Of a stretch of 64,000 nt of DNA, positions 49,232 through 58,524 are shown piece by piece; within the stretch, counting starts at the first letter, position 1; the number at the start of each line of letters is the position of its first letter. The DNA comes from Streptomyces zhaozhouensis (lineage in GTDB: Bacteria > Actinomycetota > Actinomycetes > Streptomycetales > Streptomycetaceae). The stretch covers positions 186,001 through 250,000 of the forward strand of contig NZ_OCNE01000005.1 of NCBI RefSeq assembly GCF_900230195.1. Direction: 5' to 3'. The position numbers and the translations under genes are program-made. The notes under the pieces were generated by a model. That model had not been told where the DNA came from. It saw nothing but the letters and a program-made list of their open reading frames with translations, and made no database searches.

Positions 49232-49293
49232 CGCGCAGTTCCCCGCGCCCCTTCTCGCCCGGTGGGCGGCTTGGGGGCGCGGGGAACTGCGCG
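49232..49293. repeat. Perfect 20-bp inverted repeat, Streptomyces intergenic element
   Basis: CGCGCAGTTCCCCGCGCCCC (49232-49251) pairs exactly with 49274-49293 around a 22-base loop. This GCGCAGTTCCCCGCGCCCC stem is common between Streptomyces genes and probably acts as a terminator, here for bioF. The remaining 346-base gap (49032-49377) holds degenerate copies of a GGACGGTYGCCCGCG sequence at about 49155 and 49221, and no gene. Confidence 0.8.
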
Positions 49294-49377
49294 AACACCC
49301 CGTGGCGGGCCGCGGACGACCACCCACTCGCCAGACGCGGGACCGCCGTCGCCCCACGGCGCCGGGGACCCGCCCCG

Positions 49378-50529
49378 TCAGGGGCGCGTCGCGGTCACCG
49401 TAGTCACGGCGTGGTCGAGCTCGGCCGGGGTGAGGTCGGCGCGGGCGGTGAGGCGGAGGCGGGAGACGCCGTCGGGGACGGACGGCGGGCGGAAGCAGCC
49501 GACGCGCAGGCCCCGTTCCCGGCAGTCCTCGGCCCACGCGACGGCCGTCTCCGGCGAGGGGGCGCGGACGGAGAGCACGGCGGCGTCCGGAGCGGGGGCG
49601 GTCAGCCCGGCCGTGGTGAGCCGGTCGTGCAGGGTCCGTGCCGTGGCCAGGGCGCGCGCCGCCAGGGCGGGCTCGGCACGCAGCAGCCGCAGCGCGGCGA
49701 GGGCGGCGGCGACGGCGGGCGGGGCCAGGCCGGTGTCGAAAATCATCGTCCGCGCGGTCTCCACCAGCTGCCGGATCACCCGCGCCGGTCCGAGCACCGC
49801 GCCGCCCTGGCTGCCGAGCGCCTTGGACAGGGTCACGGTCGCCACCACGTCCGGCGCCCCGGCGAGCCCGGCGGCGGCGACGGCGCCCCGCCCGCCGGGT
49901 CCGACGACGCCCAGCCCGTGCGCGTCGTCGACCAGCAGCGCCGCCCCGTGGGCGCGGCAGGTCTCGGCCCACGCGGCCAGCGGCGCCGCGTCACCGTCGA
50001 CGGAGAACACCCCGTCGGTCACGCCCCACGCCGGCCCCCGGTGGCCGGCGAGTACCTCGGCGACGGCCTCGGGCGCCGCGTGCGGCACCACGGTCGTGGC
50101 GGCGCGGGAGAGCCGGCAGCCGTCGATCAACGAGGCGTGGTTGCCGGCGTCCGAGACCAGCAGGGTGCCGGCGGGGGCGAGCGCGGTGAGGGCGGCCAGG
50201 TTGGCGGCGTAGCCGGAGGAGAAGACGAGCGCCGCCTCGAAGCCGCAGAACGCGGCCAGTTCGGCCTCCAGCAGGGCGTGCGCCTCGGTGGTCCCGGTGA
50301 CCAGTCGGGAGCCGGTGGCGCCGGCGCCCCAGCGGCGGGCCGCCTCGGCGGCCGCGCCGGTCACCTCGGGGTGGCGGGTCAGGCCGAGGTAGTCGTTGCC
50401 GGCCAGGTCCAGTGCGCGCGCGTCGGCGGGGCGGGGGCGCAGCCGACGGGTGAGGCCCGCCTTGGCGCGCCGCCTCGCGGCCTCGTCGAGCCAGTCCAGC
50501 ACCCGCTCCGGGCGCGGGTGCGCGCTCAC
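49378..50529 (-). CDS. bioF: 8-amino-7-oxononanoate synthase
   Basis: A PLP-dependent biotin enzyme joining pimeloyl thioester to alanine. At 383 residues it has the expected length. The PLP lysine is in VTLSKALGSQGG; LAGNDYLGLTRHPEV, GSRLVTGTTEAH and DDAHGLGVVG are typical. The GTG at 50529 gives a normal N-terminus, although its ribosome site is weak; GTGs at 50616 and 50631 would add an unusual lead. It is divergent from bioBAD across a 215-base region. Confidence 0.9.
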   Translation of the reverse strand: MSAHPRPERVLDWLDEAARRRAKAGLTRRLRPRPADARALDLAGNDYLGLTRHPEVTGAAAEAARRWGAGATGSRLVTGTTEAHALLEAELAAFCGFEAALVFSSGYAANLAALTALAPAGTLLVSDAGNHASLIDGCRLSRAATTVVPHAAPEAVAEVLAGHRGPAWGVTDGVFSVDGDAAPLAAWAETCRAHGAALLVDDAHGLGVVGPGGRGAVAAAGLAGAPDVVATVTLSKALGSQGGAVLGPARVIRQLVETARTMIFDTGLAPPAVAAALAALRLLRAEPALAARALATARTLHDRLTTAGLTAPAPDAAVLSVRAPSPETAVAWAEDCRERGLRVGCFRPPSVPDGVSRLRLTARADLTPAELDHAVTTVTATRP

Positions 50530-50744
50530 GCCGGCCGCGTCATGTCGCGCGTCCGGTCGGCGCGTCCCACCGTTCCCCGCAACGCCGTCCCCCCTCGTTC
50601 GCGTTGTTGAGTCCACATAACTCCGGTCCACGTTAGTGTCCCGGCGGGGTCGCGCAACATGGAGAGATGGACAGACGGGGGCCAAGTCCTCTTGTGGGGT
50701 TCCGCCTTGGACCTGGGGCTCCGGGTGCGTCAGGATCGAGAGCC

Positions 50745-51806
50745 ATGGACCTCTTGGACCGGCTGGTCGACAAGGGGCTGCGCGGCGCGCGGCCCACCCG
50801 CGAGGAGGCGCTGGCCGTGTTGGCCACCTCCGACGACGAGCTGCTGGACGTGGTGGCCGCCGCCGGCCGGGTGCGCCGGCACTGGTTCGGCCGGCGGGTG
50901 AAGCTCAACTACCTGGTGAACCTCAAGTCCGGCCGCTGTCCCGAGGACTGCTTCTACTGCTCGCAGCGGCTGGGTTCGAAGGCCGAGGTGCTGAAGTACA
51001 CCTGGCTGCGCCCCGAGGAGGCGGCCGAGGCGGCCAGCGCCGGGGTGGCGGGCGGCGCCAAGCGGGTCTGCCTGGTCGCCAGCGGCCGAGGGCCGACCGA
51101 CCGGGACGTGGACCGGGTGTCGCGGACCATCGAGGCGGTGCGCGACAAGCATCCCGAGGTGGAGGTCTGCGCCTGTCTTGGACTGCTCTCCGACGGGCAG
51201 GCCGCGCGGCTGCGCGAGGCCGGGGCGGACGCCTACAACCACAATCTCAACACCTCCGAGGCCACCTACGGCGACATCTGCACCACCCACGGGTACGAGG
51301 ACCGGGTGGCCACGGTGCGGGAGGCGCGGTCGGCGGGGCTGTCGGCGTGCTCCGGGCTGATCGCGGGGATGGGCGAGAGCGACGGCGACCTGGTGGACGT
51401 GGTCTTCGCGCTGCGCGACCTGGACCCGGACTCGGTGCCGGTCAACTTCCTGATGCCGTTCGACGGCACCCCGTTGGAGGGGACGTGGGAACTGACGCCG
51501 GCGCGGGCGCTGCGCATCCTGGCGATGGTGCGGTTCGTCTGTCCGGACGTGGAGGTGCGGCTGGCCGGCGGACGGGAGACGCATCTGCGGTCGCTCCAGC
51601 CGTTGGCGCTGCACGTGGCCAACTCGATCTTCCTCGGCGACTATCTGACCAGTGAGGGGCAGGCCGGCCAGGAGGACCTGGCGATGATCGCCGACGCCGG
51701 GTTCGAGGTGGAGGGCGCGGAGACCGACACGTTGCCCGACCACCGCGACGGGCTGGTGACGGTGCGCCGACGCGGTGTCGGCACGGACCTGCCGCCCAAC
51801 GCCTGA
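50745..51806 (+). CDS. bioB: Biotin synthase
   Basis: A radical-SAM enzyme that inserts sulfur into dethiobiotin, 353 residues. The radical cluster cysteines are C65, C69 and C72 in CPEDCFYC, and [24 protein letters not shown] and [15 protein letters not shown] are family-specific. The ATG at 50745 follows AGGA. It leads the bioB-bioA-bioD operon. Confidence 0.95.
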   Translation: MDLLDRLVDKGLRGARPTREEALAVLATSDDELLDVVAAAGRVRRHWFGRRVKLNYLVNLKSGRCPEDCFYCSQRLGSKAEVLKYTWLRPEEAAEAASAGVAGGAKRVCLVASGRGPTDRDVDRVSRTIEAVRDKHPEVEVCACLGLLSDGQAARLREAGADAYNHNLNTSEATYGDICTTHGYEDRVATVREARSAGLSACSGLIAGMGESDGDLVDVVFALRDLDPDSVPVNFLMPFDGTPLEGTWELTPARALRILAMVRFVCPDVEVRLAGGRETHLRSLQPLALHVANSIFLGDYLTSEGQAGQEDLAMIADAGFEVEGAETDTLPDHRDGLVTVRRRGVGTDLPPNA

Positions 51807-51818
51807 GGAGTTCACGCT

Positions 51819-53135
51819 GTGTTGACGCCTGGCCACCTGGTGTGTACCCCCGCCGATCTGCTGGCGCTGGACCGGGAGCACGTGTGGCACCCCTACGGGC
51901 CGATGCCGGCCGCCAGCAGTCCGCTGCTGGTCGAGTCGGCGCGTGGGGTGCGGCTGCGGCTTGCGGAACCCGCCTTCGGCCAGCGGGAGTTGGTCGACGG
52001 GATGGCGTCGTGGTGGTCGGCGGTGCACGGGTACCGGCACCCGGTGCTGGACGCGGCGGCCAACGAGCAGCTGGGGCGGATGAGTCATGTGATGTTCGGG
52101 GGGCTGACCCATCGGCCCGCAGTCGAACTCGCCACCCGGCTCGCCGAGGTGACGCCCGGTCAGCTCCGTCACGTCTTTCTGGCCGACTCGGGTTCCGTGG
52201 CCGTCGAGGTGGCGCTCAAGATGTGCCTCCAGTACTGGGCCTCGCTCGGCAGGCCCGCGAAGCGGCGGGTGTTGACCTGGCGCGGCGGCTACCACGGCGA
52301 CACCTGGCACGCCATGTCGGTGTGCGATCCGGAGGGCGGGATGCACCGGCTGTGGTCGGGGGCGCTGCCCCGGCAGGTCTTCGCCGACGCGCCGCCACCC
52401 GGCTTCGACGCCGCGCCGGACGCGGCCTATGTCGAGGGGCTGCGGACGCTGGTCGCCGCGCACGCGGGGGAGTTGGCGGCCGTGGTGGTGGAGCCCGTGG
52501 TGCAGGGGGCGGGCGGGATGGCCTTCCACTCCCCCGCCTATCTGCGGGCGCTGCGCGAGGTCTGCGACGAGCACGGCGTGCTGCTGGTCTTCGACGAGAT
52601 CGCCACCGGTTTCGGCCGCACCGGACGGCTCTTCGCCGCCGAGCACGCGGGCGTGGTGCCCGATGTGCTGTGTCTCGGCAAGGCGTTGACGGGCGGGTAC
52701 CTGACGTTGGCGGCGACGCTGTGCACGCCCCGGGTGGCCGAGGGCATCTCCCGGGGCGAGGTGCCGGTGCTCGCCCACGGTCCGACCTACATGGGCAACC
52801 CGTTGGCCTGCGCCGTCGCGCTGGCCTCCGTCGACCTGCTGCTGGCGGGCGACTGGGCGGGCGACGTGGCGCGGATCGAGCGCGGGCTGCGCGAGGGGCT
52901 CGCGCCGGCGGCCGGGCTGCCGGGGGTGCGCGAGGTGCGGGTGCTGGGCGCGATCGGCGTGGTGCAGTTGGACCACGGGGTCGACATGGCGGCCGCCACG
53001 GAGGCGGCGGTGCGCGCGGGGGTGTGGCTGCGCCCGTTCCGCGACCTGATATACACCATGCCGCCCTACGTGACCGAGGACGCCGACGTGGCGCGGATCT
53101 GCGCCGCCGCGGTGGCCGCCGCGCGGGCCGGGTGA
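51819..53135 (+). CDS. bioA: Adenosylmethionine-8-amino-7-oxononanoate aminotransferase
   Basis: A PLP aminotransferase of 438 residues using S-adenosylmethionine as amino donor. It has HVWHPYGPM near the N-terminus, the [14 protein letters not shown] segment, and the PLP lysine in [11 protein letters not shown]. The GTG at 51819 follows GAGGAG and lies 12 bases after bioB. Confidence 0.95.
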   Translation: MLTPGHLVCTPADLLALDREHVWHPYGPMPAASSPLLVESARGVRLRLAEPAFGQRELVDGMASWWSAVHGYRHPVLDAAANEQLGRMSHVMFGGLTHRPAVELATRLAEVTPGQLRHVFLADSGSVAVEVALKMCLQYWASLGRPAKRRVLTWRGGYHGDTWHAMSVCDPEGGMHRLWSGALPRQVFADAPPPGFDAAPDAAYVEGLRTLVAAHAGELAAVVVEPVVQGAGGMAFHSPAYLRALREVCDEHGVLLVFDEIATGFGRTGRLFAAEHAGVVPDVLCLGKALTGGYLTLAATLCTPRVAEGISRGEVPVLAHGPTYMGNPLACAVALASVDLLLAGDWAGDVARIERGLREGLAPAAGLPGVREVRVLGAIGVVQLDHGVDMAAATEAAVRAGVWLRPFRDLIYTMPPYVTEDADVARICAAAVAAARAG

Positions 53136-53139
53136 GACC

Positions 53140-53880
53140 GTGGCGATACGCGGCGAACGGCCCTCCTCCGGGCGGGTGCTGGTGGTCAGCGGCACCGGGA
53201 CCGAGGTGGGCAAGACGGTGGTGACGGCGGCCGTGGCGGCGGCGGCGCTGGGCGCGGGGCGACGGGTCGCCGTGCTCAAGCCGGCGCAGACCGGGCTGGC
53301 GCCCGACGAGCCCGGCGACGCGGCCGAAGCGGCCCGGCTCGCGGGCCCGTTGACCGCGCGGGAGTTGGCGCGCTTCCCCGAGCCGTTGGCCCCGGCGACG
53401 GCCGCCGCCAGGTGCGGGCTGCCTCCGGTGGGGCCGGCGGAGGTGGCCAAGGCCGCCGACGAGCTGGCCGAGGAGCACGACCTGGTGCTGGTCGAGGGCG
53501 CCGGCGGGCTGCTGGTCAGGTTCGACGAGACGGGCTCCACGCTGGCCGAGGCGGCCGAGCTGCTGGGCGCGCCGGTGCTGGTGGTGGCGGCCGCCGGCCT
53601 GGGCACCCTCAACGTGACGGCGCTGACCACCGAGGCGCTGGCCGCCCGGGGCCTCACGCTGGCCGGGGTGGTGATCGGCAGCTGGCCGGCCGCGCCCGAC
53701 CTCGCGGCCCGCTGCAACGTGGCCGACCTGCCGAGGGTGGCCGGCGGCCCGCTGCTCGGCGCGGTCCCGGCCGGCGCCGGCGCGCTGCCGCCGGCCGACT
53801 TCCGCCGGCGGGCGGCCGACTGGCTGGCCCCGGTGTTAAACGGTCGCTGGCGGCCCGCCTCGCTGGCTACCGTGCCCTGA
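53140..53880 (+). CDS. bioD: Dethiobiotin synthetase
   Basis: An ATP-dependent carboxylase forming the ureido ring of dethiobiotin, 246 residues. The P-loop GTGTEVGKT is at 18-26, with VLKPAQTGL and VEGAGGLLV following. The GTG start lies four bases after the bioA stop. Its stop overlaps the start of the next gene (TGATG). Confidence 0.94.
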   Translation: MAIRGERPSSGRVLVVSGTGTEVGKTVVTAAVAAAALGAGRRVAVLKPAQTGLAPDEPGDAAEAARLAGPLTARELARFPEPLAPATAAARCGLPPVGPAEVAKAADELAEEHDLVLVEGAGGLLVRFDETGSTLAEAAELLGAPVLVVAAAGLGTLNVTALTTEALAARGLTLAGVVIGSWPAAPDLAARCNVADLPRVAGGPLLGAVPAGAGALPPADFRRRAADWLAPVLNGRWRPASLATVP

Positions 53881-54857
53881 TGCACGAACCACCACCAGAA
53901 CTGGACACCTCCGCGCTGACCGCCCTGCTGCGGGAGCGCTGGGGTCTGGCGCCGGCCTCCCTGGAGCACGCGCCGGTCGGCTTCGGCGGCTACCACTGGA
54001 CGGCCGTCGAGGAGAGCGGACGGCGGTGGTTCGTCACCGCCTGGGATCTCGCCGCCGGGCAGGCGCGGCTGCCGACGCTGACGGCGGCCCTGGACGCCAC
54101 GGCCACGCTGGCCGCCCGGATCGACGGCGTCGTGGGGCCGGCCCCCGACCGCGAGGGGGTGACGACGCGCACGCTCGGCACCCGCTACGCGGTCGCCGTC
54201 TTCCCCTGGGCGACGGGCGCGGGCGGCGCCCACGGCGAGAGGTACTCACCGGCTCAACGCCGGGCGCTGCTGGGCCTGTTGGCCTCGGTTCACGGTTCGT
54301 CCCGGCTCGTTCCCGACGCCCCGTGCCTCGCCCCAGAACTGCCAGGACGCGCGGCGCTCGAACGGGCGTTGGACGAGCTGTCGACGCCCTGGACCGGGGG
54401 ACCCTACGCCGAACCGGCGCGCGCGGCGCTGAGGGAACGTCATCCCGACGCCGTGCGCGCGACGTTGGCCCACTTCGACGCGTTGCTCGCCCGCACGCGG
54501 GCGGAGGGCGTGCCGTCGGTGCTCACCCACGGGGAGCCGCACCCCGGCAACGTGCTGTGGACCGAGGGGCGCCCCGCGCTGATCGACTGGGACACGGTCA
54601 GACTCGCCCCGGCCGAGCGGGACCTGTGGCAGGTCACGGAGGACCCCGCCGAGCTGGCCGCCTACACCGAGGCCGGCGGCGGCCCGGTCTCCCCCACGGC
54701 GCTGCGGCTCTACCGGCTGCGCTGGGACCTGGACGAGATCACCCTCTACCTGGCCCAGTTCCGCGCCCCGCACGACGGGGGCAGGGACAGCGCGGTGGCG
54801 TTCGACGGGCTCGTCGAGTCCCTGGACCGGGCGCTGGCGGAACGGGAACACGGCTGA
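53880..54857 (+). CDS. APH-fold phosphotransferase family protein
   Basis: A 325-residue aminoglycoside-phosphotransferase-fold kinase. The catalytic loop reads HGEPHPGN, with glutamate where the canonical HxD aspartate stands, a variant seen in some spectinomycin-kinase-like families. The metal aspartate is in LIDWDTV. It overlaps bioD by one base, so the two are translated together, but no link to biotin is evident. Substrate is unknown; resistance should not be assumed. Confidence 0.8.
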   Translation: MHEPPPELDTSALTALLRERWGLAPASLEHAPVGFGGYHWTAVEESGRRWFVTAWDLAAGQARLPTLTAALDATATLAARIDGVVGPAPDREGVTTRTLGTRYAVAVFPWATGAGGAHGERYSPAQRRALLGLLASVHGSSRLVPDAPCLAPELPGRAALERALDELSTPWTGGPYAEPARAALRERHPDAVRATLAHFDALLARTRAEGVPSVLTHGEPHPGNVLWTEGRPALIDWDTVRLAPAERDLWQVTEDPAELAAYTEAGGGPVSPTALRLYRLRWDLDEITLYLAQFRAPHDGGRDSAVAFDGLVESLDRALAEREHG

Positions 54858-54863
54858 CCGGTA

Positions 54864-54900
54864 CCCCCGGGCGGGGCGCGACGTGCCGCTCGCCCGGGGG
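54864..54900. terminator. Bidirectional terminator after the bio operon
   Basis: A perfect 10-bp inverted repeat, CCCCCGGGCG at 54864-54873 with 54891-54900, fills the gap between two convergent stop codons. Confidence 0.8.
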
Positions 54901-54912
54901 AGCGTTCCGGGG

Positions 54913-55872
54913 CTACCCGTCGAGCCCGAAGAAGCGGATGGTCTCGGCGGCCATCCCGGACGCCGGCAGGTCGTGGCCGACGCCGGCGAGGCTGACCGCC
55001 TCCACCGGCGCGCGTTCACCCGCGTCGCCGTAGCGGGTCCTGGTCCAGTTCGGCTGCGGGCTGTCGGTGAGGGCCGGCGTCTGGCCCACGCCCAGCACGT
55101 CGGTCCACTGCTTGACCTCCTCGGCGAGGTTGTTGTGGTGCAGTATCGCGTCCTCCGTGCCGTGCCATAGCTGCATCCGGGGGCGTTCCCCGGCGTACCC
55201 CGGGTGGGCGGCGCGCGCGAGGTCGCCCCACTCCCCCGGGCTGCGGCTGATCTGTCCGTTGGCGCACTGGCTGTTCCACTCCGAGCCGTCGGTGGTCGCG
55301 AAGCAGCCGAACGGCACCCCCATGTAGGCCGCGCCGGCCCGGAACACGTCCGGGTAGTTGCCGAGCAGCACGTTGGTCATCATCGCCCCGGACGAGGCAC
55401 CGGCGACGAACACCCGTTGGGGATCCGCCCCGTGATGCGACGTCACATACTCGACCATGGACCGGATGCCGACCGGGTCGCTGCCGCCTCCCCTGGTCAG
55501 TGCCTGCGGCGAGGAGACGTCGAAGCACTGACCGGAGCGGGTCGCGGACGGGTAGACGACGAGGAAGCCGTGCCGGTCGGCGAGCGAGGCGAACTCGGTG
55601 CCGGCGTGGAAGGCGGGCCCCGAGCCCGTGCAGTAGTGCACGGCCACCAACACCGCCGGGTTCGCCGGGGCGTTGTCCGGGACGTAGAGATGCATCCGCA
55701 GCCCGCTCGGGTTCTCCCCGAAGTCCGCGATCTCGGTCAGCTCGGCCGCCCGCGCCGGTGGCGCCGCGACCAACAACGTGGCCAGCAGAGGGAGTACGGC
55801 CGTCAGCAGCGCCCGCACGACGGCGCGCCGCCGACGGGTTCCGGTGGGGGGTGACGCGACTCTGGTGAACAT
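54913..55872 (-). CDS. Secreted CE1-like esterase (PHB-depolymerase type)
   Basis: A 319-residue exported alpha/beta hydrolase. A twin-basic signal peptide (residues 1-42, ending APPARA) precedes the mature enzyme. The nucleophile is Ser160 in VAGASSGAM, with Asp in WHGTED and His in GVGHDLP. The fold matches PHB-depolymerase-like esterases, including acetylxylan and feruloyl esterases. It may debranch plant xylan, but polyester cleavage is also possible. The ATG follows AAGGGCGG. It is divergent from the next gene, with only 27 bases between starts. Confidence 0.85.
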   Translation of the reverse strand: MFTRVASPPTGTRRRRAVVRALLTAVLPLLATLLVAAPPARAAELTEIADFGENPSGLRMHLYVPDNAPANPAVLVAVHYCTGSGPAFHAGTEFASLADRHGFLVVYPSATRSGQCFDVSSPQALTRGGGSDPVGIRSMVEYVTSHHGADPQRVFVAGASSGAMMTNVLLGNYPDVFRAGAAYMGVPFGCFATTDGSEWNSQCANGQISRSPGEWGDLARAAHPGYAGERPRMQLWHGTEDAILHHNNLAEEVKQWTDVLGVGQTPALTDSPQPNWTRTRYGDAGERAPVEAVSLAGVGHDLPASGMAAETIRFFGLDG

Positions 55873-55899
55873 GATTCCGCCCTTTCTAGACTGCGGATC

Positions 55900-57033
55900 G
55901 TGAAGGGTCTGTTACAGCGGTTGAGCGCACTCGACGCCGACGCGGCCGCCGCCGTCCGGGTCATCGCCCACTACCAGGCGCTGTTACACGCCGGCCCGGT
56001 CGATCCGGCGGTGCTGACACGTGCGACGGCGGGGCTGCTGGGCTGCCCGGCCGGGATGGAGCCGGCCGACGGCGGGCGGCTGCGGTTCGGCCCCGACGGC
56101 AGGGCGCTGCCAGGGGCGGCCGGGCGGGCGTCGGGGCAGATGGAGCTGCGCCCCTCCGGGCGGGTCTGGCTCGAACGGGCGGGCGGCGCGGGCCCGTTGG
56201 ACGCGTTGGCGCTGGAGTGGATGGCCCTCGCCGCACGGGTGTCGGGCCCTTCCGAAACTCTCGCCTCGCCGAGGGCCGCCGATCCGGCCCTGGTGGAACG
56301 GGTACTTTCGACGCGGGACGACGCACGTGAACGCGCCCACGCCATGCGGCGGTTGGGGCTGCGACCCGATGTTCCGCTGCGAGCGCTGGCCCTGGCCGCG
56401 GGCCCCGGCGACGACCCCGGGGTCGTGGCGGTGACGCTGCTGGCCCGCTGCGGCCTGGCGACACCGGCGCGGGTGGCCACGGTCGGAGCGTTGGCCGCCG
56501 CGCTCCTCCAGCCGGGGGCGTCGGACCACGGGGGGTCACCGGCCCCCGCGCTACGCGCGGCCCTGACCGGGCGCGGCGGGGAGGGGGCCGTCCGCTGCGG
56601 CGTGGGCGACGCGGTGCCGCCGGAGTCGGCCGCCGAGTCCTGGGCGCGGGCCACCACGGCGCTGCGCTTCGCCGATGCCGGGGGCCCGGACGAACAGGTC
56701 GTCGACCACACCACGCTGGGCCCGTTGACGCTGCTGGCCGAGGTCCCGTGGGAACGGCTGCGCGCCGAGCCCGGGGTGCGCGCGCTGACCGCACTGGCCG
56801 AACGGGACGGCGGGCGTGGGGCGTTGGCGGCGCTCTCCGCGTACTGCCGCACCGGCTCGCTGCGCCGGGCCGCCGCTTCCCTCCATCTGCACCACAGCTC
56901 GGTGGCCGGCCGGCTTGCCGCGGCCGAGGCGGCCCTGGGCTGGCGGCTGCACCAGCCGGACGGGTTACTCAGGGCCCAACTCGCTTTGTGGGCCTGGCGC
57001 TTGCACAACCGGGGACCGTTCGCCCCGGGGTGA
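55900..57033 (+). CDS. PucR-type HTH regulator
   Basis: A 377-residue protein with a C-terminal PucR-type helix-turn-helix at about 308-346 (ALSAYCRTGSLRRAAASLHLHHSSVAGRLAAAE). The N-terminal 300 residues match no sensor domain I recognise. It is encoded back to back with the secreted esterase, so it may regulate that gene. The 27-base gap is too small for two ordinary promoters; the GTG at 55900 could be leaderless or the true start may lie further in. Confidence 0.8.
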   Translation: MKGLLQRLSALDADAAAAVRVIAHYQALLHAGPVDPAVLTRATAGLLGCPAGMEPADGGRLRFGPDGRALPGAAGRASGQMELRPSGRVWLERAGGAGPLDALALEWMALAARVSGPSETLASPRAADPALVERVLSTRDDARERAHAMRRLGLRPDVPLRALALAAGPGDDPGVVAVTLLARCGLATPARVATVGALAAALLQPGASDHGGSPAPALRAALTGRGGEGAVRCGVGDAVPPESAAESWARATTALRFADAGGPDEQVVDHTTLGPLTLLAEVPWERLRAEPGVRALTALAERDGGRGALAALSAYCRTGSLRRAAASLHLHHSSVAGRLAAAEAALGWRLHQPDGLLRAQLALWAWRLHNRGPFAPG

Positions 57034-57040
57034 GGCGCCG

Positions 57041-57988
57041 TCATGTCGCCAGCCCCGCGCGGAGGGCGGCCAGCGCGTCCGCGTTGATCCGCCGCGCCAC
57101 GCCCGAGTGGGCGACGGCGGCGCAGCCGTGGAACGTGCCCGGGTAGAGCCGCACCTCGGTCGGGACCCCCGCCGCGCGCAGCGCCTCGGCGAACGCCACC
57201 CCCTCGTCGCGCAGCGGGTCGAACTCCATCACGGCGACGAACGTCGGCGGCAGCCCCGCGAGTCGGCGGGCCCGCGCGGGCGCCGCGTACCCGGGCACGT
57301 GCGCCCCGCCGCGCACGCCAGGCCCCAGGTACGCCTCCCAACTCAGGTGCGCGTTACGGCGGTTCCACACCGGTGTGTCGGTGAAGACCCGTGCGCTGCC
57401 GGTGGCGAGCCGGTCGTCCAACGCCGGGCTGTGCAGGTGGAGATGGCACGGCATCGGCTCGCCGAGATCGCGCAGGAGCAACGCCGCCCCGGCGGCCAGC
57501 CCCGCCCCCGCGCTGTCCCCCCACAGCGCGATCCGCCCCGGGTCGACGCCCAGCGCGGCGGCGTGCTCCCCCAGCCAGAGAAACCCGGCGTACACGTCGT
57601 CAAGCGGCGCGGGATAGCGGTGCTCGGGCGCCAGCCGGTAGTCGACGGCGACGACCACGGCCGCCAGCTCCCGGGCGAGGCGGAGACTGAACTCGTGGTC
57701 CACGTCCGGCGAACCGAGGACGAAGCCCCCGCCGTGCACGCCGTACACGGCCGGCAGCGGACCCCGTCGGCCCTCCGGGGTGTAGACGCGCAGCGGCACC
57801 TTCGGATCGCCCGCCGCGCGGCCCGGGGCCAGCACCTCGCGCACCGCGACGCCCCGGGTGTCGACGCCCGCCGTCGCCGCCGCCAGCTCGGCTGCCTGGG
57901 CGGCTCGCGCGGCGGCCAGATCCGAGAGGTCCACGTCGGCCAACAGCGCGAGTGCGGCGGCCAGTTCGGGGTCGAGGGGGTAACCCAC
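57041..57988 (-). CDS. Alpha/beta hydrolase, hormone-sensitive-lipase type
   Basis: A cytoplasmic esterase of 315 residues. The oxyanion motif is VHGGGFVLGSP, the nucleophile is in WGDSAGAG, and catalytic Asp and His lie in EFDPLRDEG and GTFHGC. The GTG at 57988 follows GGAGGAG; upstream in-frame codons are rejected. It probably hydrolyses short acyl esters. It converges on the PucR-type gene with a seven-base gap. Confidence 0.88.
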   Translation of the reverse strand: MGYPLDPELAAALALLADVDLSDLAAARAAQAAELAAATAGVDTRGVAVREVLAPGRAAGDPKVPLRVYTPEGRRGPLPAVYGVHGGGFVLGSPDVDHEFSLRLARELAAVVVAVDYRLAPEHRYPAPLDDVYAGFLWLGEHAAALGVDPGRIALWGDSAGAGLAAGAALLLRDLGEPMPCHLHLHSPALDDRLATGSARVFTDTPVWNRRNAHLSWEAYLGPGVRGGAHVPGYAAPARARRLAGLPPTFVAVMEFDPLRDEGVAFAEALRAAGVPTEVRLYPGTFHGCAAVAHSGVARRINADALAALRAGLAT

Positions 57989-58215
57989 GCGGCACGCTCC
58001 TCCGCTCTCACCGGCGGCGCCGTGCCGCCACCCCGGGAACATCCCACGCCGGCGCGTCACCCCGAAAGCAGACGGGCGTCGGAGAAACCGCGCCCAGGGG
58101 CCAGACAAACGTGCGCACCGCAGGTCAGGCAGGGTGCCGGTGGGGTGAGACGAGGCCGGGCCGACCCGGCGACCGAAACGGTCCACCGGAAATTCTCGGA
58201 TGGCTACCGGAAGCC

Positions 58216-58244
58216 TTGACGCCCCCGGAGACGGTTCCTACGTT
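58216..58244 (+). promoter_or_regulatory. Distal promoter before the fourth sugar operon
   Basis: TTGACG (58216-58221) and TACGTT (58239-58244) are 17 bases apart, a good housekeeping match. It lies 281 bases before the lacI start. The stretch 58245-58407 has no convincing gene, only a chance open frame, so this promoter gives either a long leader or a small RNA. Confidence 0.5.
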
Positions 58245-58407
58245 CACCGCAGTCGCACCGGCACCGAGCCCGAGGGGAGGACACACCGCCGTCGAGAGCC
58301 GGCCGGGCCGGCCCCGCGTGGGACGGAGCGCGCACCGCGCCCCACAGCCCCCTCCACGCGCTCGGGCCGGCCCGGCCCACCCGGGTGGATCCGATCGCTC
58401 CGATCCC

Positions 58408-58436
58408 TTGTGCGAGGCCCGACGGATGTCTACGAT
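58408..58436 (+). promoter_or_regulatory. Proximal promoter of the lacI / sugar importer / GH1 operon
   Basis: TTGTGC (58408-58413) and TACGAT (58431-58436) are exactly 17 bases apart. A start site about seven bases on would place the 20-bp operator palindrome immediately downstream of transcription initiation. Confidence 0.65.
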
Positions 58437-58449
58437 TCCGGACGAACGT

Positions 58450-58469
58450 CAGTCGAATCGATTCGACTG
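58450..58469. promoter_or_regulatory. Perfect 20-bp palindromic LacI operator
   Basis: CAGTCGAATCGATTCGACTG is a perfect palindrome with the central CG of LacI-family operators. It lies 56 bases before the lacI start and 14 bases past the -10 hexamer. Repressor here would block or roadblock the whole operon. Confidence 0.85.
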
Positions 58470-58524
58470 GGTTCGATCCGCATCGATCGCGACGTCGCGA
58501 TCCAGCCGTTCGAGAGGGGCGCCG

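Noticed and set aside
53880..54857. Aminoglycoside resistance gene
   Set aside because: Only the broad kinase fold is visible, and the catalytic loop is atypical. The same caution applies to the nucleotidyltransferase at 25612-26670.
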